DNA of 11,269 bases from an uncultured Clostridia bacterium (GTDB taxonomy: Bacteria; Bacillota; Clostridia; Oscillospirales; Oscillospiraceae): the NCBI GenBank assembly GCA_937894515.1, contig CALCRH010000271.1, forward strand, positions 1 to 11,269, given 5' to 3'. Below, one piece after another: positions 6,626 through 11,269 of this stretch. Position 1 is the stretch's first letter. Every line of letters starts with the position of its first letter. The notes below the pieces were generated by a model, which made no database searches, was not told the DNA's origin, and was given only the letters and a program-made list of their open reading frames with translations. Both the position numbers and the translations under genes were made by a program.

Positions 6626-7911
6626 TGGCAGCGTTACTGGTATTTCTTGTATTTCTTGTGGCCATTGCATTATCGATCCCGATCGGAACTTCCATGGTCC
6701 TCGGGTCCATTTCTCCGATCCTTCTGATGCAAAAGGGCGGTTCCATCGCTCAGGTCCTTAACAACACCTTCTCCGGTGCCAACTCCACTCCCATCCTGGC
6801 AGTGCCGCTGTTTATCCTGGGCGGCGTCATCATGGCGGAAGGCGGCATCAGCAAGAAGCTGTTCAACTTCTTTGCCTACTTCGTGGGCCGTTTCCCCGGA
6901 GGCATCCCCTGTGCCGTGATCATCACGTGCCTGTTCTACGGTGCCATTTCCGGTTCCGGTCCCGCCACCACCGCAGCCGTCGGCTCCATGTGCATCCCGT
7001 TCATGGTATCCCTGGGATATGACAAGAAGTGGTCGGCTGGTCTGGTAGCCGTAGCCGGAGGCCTGGGCGTTATCATTCCGCCGTCCATTCCCTTCGTGCT
7101 GTATTCCCTGGCAACGGGCGTTTCCACCGGCGATCTGTTCCTGGGCGGCGTGCTTCCCGGCATCCTCATCGGCGTGTTCATGATGGCCTATGCCGTGTTC
7201 TACTGCTTAAAGAACGGCGAGGATAAAGCGCTTATCAAGGAAAGGATGAGCGAGCTGAAATCCCGCGGTCTGTGGCCTCTTTTCAAGGAGAGCTTCTGGG
7301 CGCTCCTATGCCCCATCGTAGTGCTGGGCGGCATCTATGCCGGATTCGTAACACCCACGGAAGCTGCCGTTATTTCCGTAGTTTACGCACTGATCGTTTC
7401 CCTGTTCATTTATAAGTCGATCTCCGTGAAACAGCTGCTTCCCATGTTCTGTTCAGCCGTCAAGACCTACGGCGGACTTGCCTTCGTGCTGGCATTCGCC
7501 ACCGCGTTCGGCCGTGTGCTGTCCCTCACCAAGGCGACATCCGCAGTTACTTCCTTTATCACCACCAACTTCCACTCCGGATGGACCGTCCTTACGGTAC
7601 TGGTCATCATCTTCCTGCTGCTGGGCATGGTCATGGATACCGGTCCCGCCATTATCATTCTGGCACCGGTGCTTCTGCCCGCAGTACAGGAACTGGGCGT
7701 GAACCCCGTACACTTCGGCGTTATCCTGGTATGCTGCCTGTCCATCGGTCTTGCTACACCGCCGTTTGGCCTGGATCTGTTCGTATCCGGAAACCTGGCG
7801 GAGGAACCGCCGATGAGCGTGGCCAAAAAAGCAGTGCCCTTTATCATTGCTTTCCTGCTGGCCCTGCTCCTCATCACATATATCCCCTGGTTCTCAACAG
7901 CTCTTCTGTAA
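6625..7911 (+). CDS. dctM: TRAP transporter large permease subunit (DctM)
   Basis: 428 residues from ATG 6625, which shares its A with the rnhB stop (TGATG). AGGAGG lies at 6610-6615. The length is typical of DctM (about 425). The protein is almost wholly membrane-embedded, with about a dozen hydrophobic segments. Family blocks include NSTPILAVPLFILGG, FYGAISGSGPATTAAVGS, GGLGVIIPPSIPFVLY, GGIYAGFVTPTEAAVI, and the end block GLATPPFGLDLFV. It forms the ion-driven transport channel that takes up an organic acid captured by the binding protein encoded next. The small membrane partner DctQ is missing: no candidate lies before it (rnhB) or after it. TRAP operons usually have dctQ just upstream with exactly this kind of overlap. 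Codon use differs from the upstream housekeeping genes. Confidence 0.95.
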   Translation: MAALLVFLVFLVAIALSIPIGTSMVLGSISPILLMQKGGSIAQVLNNTFSGANSTPILAVPLFILGGVIMAEGGISKKLFNFFAYFVGRFPGGIPCAVIITCLFYGAISGSGPATTAAVGSMCIPFMVSLGYDKKWSAGLVAVAGGLGVIIPPSIPFVLYSLATGVSTGDLFLGGVLPGILIGVFMMAYAVFYCLKNGEDKALIKERMSELKSRGLWPLFKESFWALLCPIVVLGGIYAGFVTPTEAAVISVVYALIVSLFIYKSISVKQLLPMFCSAVKTYGGLAFVLAFATAFGRVLSLTKATSAVTSFITTNFHSGWTVLTVLVIIFLLLGMVMDTGPAIIILAPVLLPAVQELGVNPVHFGVILVCCLSIGLATPPFGLDLFVSGNLAEEPPMSVAKKAVPFIIAFLLALLLITYIPWFSTALL

Positions 7912-7954
7912 GCCGGGTATATAATTAATAATTTAAATCAACAGGAGGAAAAGT

Positions 7955-9004
7955 ATGAAGAAATTAGTATCTCTGTTCCTGGTCGTTGCATGCATCTTTT
8001 CTCTGGCAGCATGCAGCCAGGGCGCAGCACAGCAGACAGAAGCAGCAGCCGGTGACGACTATACCAAGCTTGCAAAAGTAGAGCTGATCGGTGCCGACTC
8101 CACCGGTAAGGGCGCTGCAGGCCAGATCTTCGGCGAGTACGTGGCAAAGCGCGTATCCGAGATCACCGGCGGTCAGCTGACCATCGACTATCATCCCAAC
8201 GGAGACCTTGGCGGCGACGCTGACCTTCTTCGTCAGATGCAGTCAAACGACATCCAGCTGGTAGTATGCCAGACGGCTCCCACCGTATCCTTCATCCCCG
8301 AGATGGCAGTATTCGATCTTCCCATGGTATTCGCAAAGTACACCGGCGACCAGATCGATAAGGCTCTGAACGGCGACAACGATTTCAACAAGGCTCTGGG
8401 CACAGCTTATGAGGCACAGGGACTTCACCTTCTTGGATTCCTTCAGAACGCTACCTATCGTCTTACCACAGCCAACAGAGAGCTTAAGACTCTGGCAGAT
8501 TTCAAGGGACTTCAGATCCGTACCATGGAGAACGCAAACCACATGGCATTCTGGTCAGCCATCGGCGCAGAGCCCACACCCCTTGCATGGGCAGAGGTTT
8601 ACTTCGCACTGCAGTCCGGTACCATCGATGCAGAAGAGAACGCTGCTGATACCTGCGTAGGCGCAAACTTCCAGGAAGTTCAGAAGTATCTTGCCTGCAC
8701 CAACCACATCCTTTACTGCAACCAGATCTGCATCAACAAGGATGCTTACAACGGACTGGATCCCCTGTACCAGAAGGCTCTGGATCAGGCAGTTTCCGAG
8801 GCTATCGCTTACATGAGACCGCAGCTTGAGTCCATCGACAAGGACAACAAGAAGATCCTTACGGACGGCGGCATGACTCTTATTGAGTACGATGCGGCAT
8901 TCTACGATGAGATGCTCAACGTAAGCGGCGTTCAGGATCTTTACAAGAAGATCGATGCCGACACCAACGGTCTTGGTTCCAAGCTGGAAGGCGCTCTGAA
9001 ATAA
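7955..9004 (+). CDS. dctP: TRAP transporter solute-binding lipoprotein (DctP family)
   Basis: 349 residues with an excellent AGGAGG (7943-7948) six bases before ATG 7955. A lipoprotein signal peptide ends in the lipobox LAAC, Cys20 being the lipid-anchored residue, as expected for a Gram-positive binding protein. DctP hallmarks are YHPNGDLGGDADLLRQMQSN, the segment LADFKGLQIRTMEN with the carboxylate-binding arginine Arg189, and AEVYFALQSGTIDAEEN. The usual GQENP-type motif is altered here to AEEN, so the ligand may differ from classical C4-dicarboxylates. It captures an organic acid outside the membrane and passes it to DctM. The 43-base gap after dctM holds no convincing promoter, so the pair is probably one transcript. 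Codon use matches dctM. Confidence 0.95.
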   Translation: MKKLVSLFLVVACIFSLAACSQGAAQQTEAAAGDDYTKLAKVELIGADSTGKGAAGQIFGEYVAKRVSEITGGQLTIDYHPNGDLGGDADLLRQMQSNDIQLVVCQTAPTVSFIPEMAVFDLPMVFAKYTGDQIDKALNGDNDFNKALGTAYEAQGLHLLGFLQNATYRLTTANRELKTLADFKGLQIRTMENANHMAFWSAIGAEPTPLAWAEVYFALQSGTIDAEENAADTCVGANFQEVQKYLACTNHILYCNQICINKDAYNGLDPLYQKALDQAVSEAIAYMRPQLESIDKDNKKILTDGGMTLIEYDAAFYDEMLNVSGVQDLYKKIDADTNGLGSKLEGALK

Positions 9005-9041
9005 GCCCTTTTAAGTAAAGGAAAACAAAGCACAAAAGAAA

Positions 9042-9066
9042 GCCCCGCAGCGAAACGCTGCGGGGC
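9042..9066. terminator. Terminator hairpin between convergent dctP and frdB (left copy)
   Basis: GCCCCGCAGCG (9042-9052) pairs perfectly with CGCTGCGGGGC (9056-9066) around AAA. On the + strand the following bases (ATTGTAAAAC) are not T-rich. Read on the - strand it is followed by TTTCTTTTGTGC. The missing T-run for the + orientation sits after the second copy at 9791-9796 (TCTTTT). Confidence 0.75.
9048..9065 (+). repeat. 18-bp direct repeat, left copy
   Basis: CAGCGAAACGCTGCGGGG is identical to 9773-9790. This copy lies inside the intact terminator hairpin. Confidence 0.95.
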
Positions 9067-9106
9067 ATTGTAAAACAGTAAATGTTTAAGAATTGAAAAA
9101 AGTGGG

Positions 9107-9132
9107 AAGGCGTGGCTTTGGTCACGCTTTTT
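9107..9132 (+). terminator. Intrinsic terminator inside the insert
   Basis: AAGGCGTGG (9107-9115) pairs with TCACGCTTT (9122-9130) around CTTTGG, with two wobbles, and is followed by more T residues. On the - strand the same stem carries the stop codon of the 58-residue ORF and is followed after nine bases by a T-run, so it may act both ways. Confidence 0.65.
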
Positions 9133-9298
9133 CATTTGTCAAAAACTCATGCAAAGGGATGAATTCCAGTCCAGTAGTTCCTCTAAAAACAGCATGTGCA
9201 CCTGTGGGTCCTTCGAGGGCTTCCAGGTACACAAATTTGAAAATCTCCGAGGTGCTTTTTTGGACCGAAATGGCCTTTTCCCCCGTTCCGGTACACAT
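9122..9298 (-). CDS. Small hypothetical protein (58 residues)
   Basis: On the - strand, ATG 9298 to TGA 9122-9124 encodes 58 residues beginning MCTGTGEKAISVQKSTSEIF. It continues with LEALEGPTGAHAVFRGTTGL and ends FIPLHEFLTNEKA. An in-frame TAG eight codons upstream limits the start. No strong ribosome site is seen; GGCAGGG lies 12-18 bases upstream. The composition looks protein-like and the ORF ends exactly in a terminator stem. I do not recognise a family. It may be the tail of a once longer gene of the inserted element. Against coding is the strong hairpin at 9195-9233 inside it. Confidence 0.35.
   Translation of the reverse strand: MCTGTGEKAISVQKSTSEIFKFVYLEALEGPTGAHAVFRGTTGLEFIPLHEFLTNEKA
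9195..9233. repeat. Long imperfect hairpin with GTGCACCTG/CAGGTACAC arms
   Basis: Bases 9195-9212 pair with 9216-9233 around TCG with two mismatches and a few G-T wobbles. The arm motif CATGTGCACCTG (9193-9204) recurs inverted as CAGGTGCACATG (9382-9393), and related GGTACA words occur at 9226, 9290 and 9358. This points to a family of structured repeats in the insert. Confidence 0.55.
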
Positions 9299-9336
9299 TG
9301 CTCTCGAAAACCCTGCCTAAGCCGTGCTTTTATGGT

Positions 9337-9441
9337 TTACATAACTTTTATCACATGTACCTGGCGGCACCAAATGTCTCTCAGGTGCACATGGCGTTTT
9401 TCGGCCTCTGTCCGGAGATGTACCGCCGGAGCTTTTTTCAT
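9337..9441 (-). CDS. Very small hypothetical ORF (34 residues)
   Basis: On the - strand, ATG 9441 to TAA 9337-9339 encodes 34 residues, MKKAPAVHLRTEAEKRHVHL followed by RDIWCRQVHVIKVM. It is rich in basic residues. It lies between the recombinase remnant and the 58-residue ORF on the same strand. No AGGAGG-type site is visible before the ATG, so translation is uncertain. No family is recognised. Confidence 0.22.
   Translation of the reverse strand: MKKAPAVHLRTEAEKRHVHLRDIWCRQVHVIKVM
9354..9393. repeat. Second hairpin of the GTACCTG/CAGGTGCAC motif family
   Basis: CATGTACCTG (9354-9363) pairs with CAGGTGCACATG (9382-9393) with a two-base bulge around an 18-base loop. The right arm is the exact inverted copy of 9193-9204, and the match extends to the neighbouring AAAAAC/GTTTTT blocks. 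Confidence 0.5.
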
Positions 9442-9528
9442 AATTCGTTGACATTAGCAACAGTGATCTTCAATATTACTGTTTTATGAACGCTGCCTGG
9501 ATGTTTGCGGGTCTTTTTTGAAGAATTA

Positions 9529-9570
9529 GTGTAATCCCGAGAAATCGGGGTTACACCTTTCTTTATTTTT
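9529..9570 (+). terminator. Intrinsic terminator with GAAA tetraloop
   Basis: GTGTAATCCCGA (9529-9540) pairs with TCGGGGTTACAC (9545-9556), twelve pairs including one wobble, closed by GAAA. CTTTCTTTATTTTT follows on the + strand. It also lies 13 bases past the stop of the minus-strand recombinase remnant and could serve that transcript, though the T-run on that side is weak. Confidence 0.75.
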
Positions 9571-9772
9571 ACGCCACAGATCTGTATTTCTGCACCTCGT
9601 CTATCATCGCTCGGATTCCCTTTTCGTCGGGAATATACATCATGCCGATAACGGAGAAATAAATATCGACCTTCACGTGACAAAGGGTGTCGAATTTATC
9701 ATTATTGTGGACTTCGATTCTCCCAATACGCTCGATTTAGATTAGTTTCTGAAAAACATCCTTATCGCACAT
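9569..9772 (-). pseudogene. C-terminal remnant resembling a serine site-specific recombinase
   Basis: Read on the - strand from 9772 the frame gives MCDKDVFQKLI, then a TAA at 9737-9739, then IERIGRIEVHNNDKF, then HVKVDIYFSVIGMMYIPDEK and GIRAMIDEVQKYRSVA before a TAA at 9569-9571. The pattern I-x-x-IEVH followed by a beta strand VDIYF..IG and I-P-(D/T)-E-K resembles, from memory, the last part of large serine recombinases from clostridial integrative elements. The family assignment is an inference. Sense on both sides of the internal stop suggests a nonsense mutation in a decaying gene. All upstream domains (catalytic serine, zinc ribbon) are missing; the reading runs straight into the 18-bp repeat, so that is where the gene was cut. 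Confidence 0.45.
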
Positions 9773-9790
9773 CAGCGAAACGCTGCGGGG
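9773..9790 (+). repeat. 18-bp direct repeat, right copy
   Basis: Identical to 9048-9065. Here the left arm of the terminator stem is absent (CGCACAT precedes it), but the T-run TCTTTT follows. The copy is therefore half of a split terminator. Confidence 0.95.
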
Positions 9791-9815
9791 TCTTTTATGT
9801 CAGGCGGACGATCAT

Positions 9816-10514
9816 TTACTGCCGGTTCATGTAGGCAATGGATGACAGCGTGGGGATGTGGATGGGGCAGATGTCTCTGCAGGAGAGAGACTTGCTGCAC
9901 CCGTCTGCAAAGTGCTTCTGATAGCTTTTTTTGATCTCTTTTTGCTGTTTGCCGGATCCCGAATAGATAAGGTAGCTCTGGTTTGCCATCATGGCGCCGA
10001 AAAAGCTGCCCTCTGCGCCGGTAAAGTTGGGGCATATCTCCAGACAAAGCCCGCATTTGACGCAGCGCGCCACAGAGTACTGATGCTCGTATTCCGCCGG
10101 ATCCGGTTTTGCCTTGCCGCTTAAATAAAGCCCGGCGGCCTTCTGGAATTCTTCGATGCAGCTTCTGTCCACCAGAAGATCCGACAGCACCGGAAACTTG
10201 GAAAGCGGCTCGATCACCAGCTTTTTTTCATTTTTTACATCCACATAGGTGGCGCAGGCCAGAGCGGGAGTGCCGTTTATCACCATGGCGCATCCGCCGC
10301 AGACGATCTGCAGGCAGCTGCATTCCCAGCGGATCCTGCGGCAGAGTTTTCCTGTTTCGTCCCGCAGTTCATCCCGCAGATTCAGGCATTCCAGAATGCT
10401 TGCCACCGTAAAACGGGAAAGCCCGCCGGCGCATTCTGTTTCGTAATCAAAATCAAATGTCTGCCAGTAGGAGGGGGTATCCGGTCCGTCCTGCCGTCTG
10501 ATCTTAACTTTCAT
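9816..10514 (-). CDS. frdB: Succinate dehydrogenase/fumarate reductase iron-sulfur subunit
   Basis: 232 residues from ATG 10514, with GGGGAGGAG a few bases upstream. An ATG at 10544 in frame lies inside frdA and lacks a site. The subunit passes electrons between the quinol or other donor and the flavin subunit. Cluster ligands: [2Fe-2S] Cys67, Cys72, Cys75 and Cys87 (CLQIVCGGC...LAC). The second part has Cys151, 154, 157 and 161 (CVKCGLCLEICPN), then Cys206, 212 and 216 (CSKSLSCRDICP). Together these fit the [4Fe-4S] plus [3Fe-4S] pattern of FrdB/SdhB. The length is normal. It overlaps frdA by 11 bases. No cytochrome b subunit gene follows; the region downstream is the inserted segment. Whether it works as fumarate reductase or succinate dehydrogenase cannot be told from sequence; an anaerobe suggests fumarate reduction. 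Confidence 0.93.
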   Translation of the reverse strand: MKVKIRRQDGPDTPSYWQTFDFDYETECAGGLSRFTVASILECLNLRDELRDETGKLCRRIRWECSCLQIVCGGCAMVINGTPALACATYVDVKNEKKLVIEPLSKFPVLSDLLVDRSCIEEFQKAAGLYLSGKAKPDPAEYEHQYSVARCVKCGLCLEICPNFTGAEGSFFGAMMANQSYLIYSGSGKQQKEIKKSYQKHFADGCSKSLSCRDICPIHIPTLSSIAYMNRQ

Positions 10515-11269
10515 GCGTCTCCTCCCCGGTATCTTCTTTTTCAAATGTGATATAGATCTCTCCGTTTTCCCACCGGGCGATCGAAGCGGCCCTTAGTGAC
10601 GGGGAACTTTCCGGATAGTCGCTCCGGTTGTGAGCGCCCCGGCTCTCTGTTCTTTTGAGGGCGGAAAGCAGGATCGCTCTTCCCAGCACCGCCATGCAGG
10701 GCAGGCGGTAGTTTTCGTAGACGGAAAGAGTGCTGTCGAAGATCAGTTTATTCAAGACATCTTCATAGTATCTGAGGGAAACGATGCCCTCTTCCAGCTG
10801 TTCTTTGTTCCGGAAGATCCCGGCGCACCGTTTCATCACGTCGTTGATCTCGGAAAGGATGTACCGGTCACTGAAAAGGCTCTGTCCGCCAAGGATGCGC
10901 GCGATCTTTTCTTCGCTCTCCCGGATCTCTTCGGAAAAGTCGGGGACAGGGGATGCTTCTTTCTGACAGGCGCCGGCGGCACGTTGTGTTTCGTCCGACA
11001 GGATATCATCCGCTGCCGTAAAGGCCGAATGAATGGCTGCCAGCAGGGAGTTCCCGCCCAGGCGGTTGGCCCCGTGATACTTTGCCGCGCATTCGCCGAT
11101 GGCATAGATGTTTTTTATGTCCGTCCGGTGCCGGTCATCCACCCGGAGCCCGCCCATGAAGAAATGGACAGTGGGTGTCACGGGGATGTCTTCTTTCGTG
11201 ATATCGATGCCCAGGTAAAGCCTGCAGAAGAAATAGGGCTCCTGAAGTTTTGCCGCGATGGCTTTTCTG
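10504..11269 (-). CDS. frdA: Fumarate reductase/succinate dehydrogenase flavoprotein subunit, C-terminal part
   Basis: The gene runs off the right edge; the last 254 residues are seen (full family length is near 550-650). Diagnostic are TPTVHFFMGGL (HxxMGG) and the FAD-domain motif GECAAKYHGANRLGGNSLL. A helical C-terminal domain follows, with the RGAHNRSDYPE motif conserved in FrdA/SdhA, where the arginine and histidine belong to the flavin-subunit tail. A GTG at 11181 is only an internal codon. L-aspartate oxidase shares these motifs, but the iron-sulfur partner directly downstream with an 11-base overlap argues for fumarate reductase. It is convergent with the dicarboxylate-type TRAP genes, fitting import of an acid and its use as electron acceptor. 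Confidence 0.92.
   Translation of the reverse strand, partial: RKAIAAKLQEPYFFCRLYLGIDITKEDIPVTPTVHFFMGGLRVDDRHRTDIKNIYAIGECAAKYHGANRLGGNSLLAAIHSAFTAADDILSDETQRAAGACQKEASPVPDFSEEIRESEEKIARILGGQSLFSDRYILSEINDVMKRCAGIFRNKEQLEEGIVSLRYYEDVLNKLIFDSTLSVYENYRLPCMAVLGRAILLSALKRTESRGAHNRSDYPESSPSLRAASIARWENGEIYITFEKEDTGEETHES

Larger units (their letters stand above)
9066..9790. mobile_element. Candidate remnant of an integrated element in a terminator
   Basis: This 725-bp segment, counting one repeat copy, separates the two 18-bp direct repeats. If it is removed, 9065 joins 9791 and a perfect terminator results: GCCCCGCAGCG-AAA-CGCTGCGGGG followed by TCTTTT, preceded by AAAAGAAA for the opposite direction. 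That is what one expects between convergent dctP and frdB. The contents fit a decayed element: a C-terminal recombinase-like remnant, two small minus-strand ORFs, repeated hairpin motifs and two further terminators. No full integrase or cargo remains. An assembly join at a shared repeat is the alternative. Confidence 0.5.

Noticed and set aside
7897..7925. TATAAT at 7920-7925 before dctP as a promoter
   Set aside because: No acceptable -35 box lies 16-18 bases upstream (ACAGCT is found); transcription from dctM is more likely.
9448..9479. TTGACA at 9448-9453 as a plus-strand promoter
   Set aside because: The nearest -10-like hexamer TATTAC is 20 bases away and a terminator follows with no plus-strand gene in between.
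9093..9489. Three plus-strand ORFs of 63-100 residues in the insert
   Set aside because: They overlap each other, have no family resemblance or ribosome sites, and look like shadows of the minus-strand ORFs and hairpins.
9438..9683. 81-residue minus-strand ORF
   Set aside because: It reads through the strong hairpin 9529-9556. The recombinase-like reading in another frame of the same strand makes better protein sense.
9042..9790. CRISPR array
   Set aside because: Only two repeat copies exist, 725 bp apart, and they coincide with a terminator hairpin rather than regularly spaced repeats.

Overview
The window looks like a metagenomic or mosaic fragment of a Clostridia-type Firmicute, with AGGAGG ribosome sites, tight translational overlaps and sigma-A promoters. 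It is not uniform. Three blocks differ in codon use and gene content. Whether they are joined in a real chromosome or by assembly cannot be settled from sequence alone.

Block 1 (1-337) holds the end of a formylglycine-generating-enzyme (FGE/SUMF1)-like protein, followed by a second, out-of-frame tail of the same kind. Block 2 (about 340-6625) is a GC-rich housekeeping run on the + strand. It starts with a shortened Gfo/Idh/MocA oxidoreductase, followed by a B12-binding-type radical SAM protein (TIGR03960-like) and its usual DUF2344/TIGR03936 partner. Next comes rplS with its own promoter, leader and terminator. A promoter-driven operon follows: two type I signal peptidases, the circularly permuted ribosome-assembly GTPase ylqF/rbgA, and rnhB. 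The rplS-lepB-ylqF-rnhB order is classical for Firmicutes.

Block 3 (6625-11269) has a different codon style. It carries the TRAP transporter genes dctM and dctP with no dctQ, and, convergent to them on the - strand, fumarate reductase/succinate dehydrogenase-type frdB and the 3' part of frdA. Dicarboxylate uptake and fumarate reduction make biochemical sense side by side.

The most striking feature lies between dctP and frdB. An 18-bp perfect direct repeat (9048-9065 and 9773-9790) brackets 725 bp that interrupt what would otherwise be one bidirectional terminator between the convergent genes. Inside are a C-terminal remnant resembling a serine recombinase, two small unrecognised minus-strand ORFs, strong hairpins and terminators. 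This looks like a decayed integrated element. The rnhB/dctM seam at about 6600-6625 is the second place that needs explaining.
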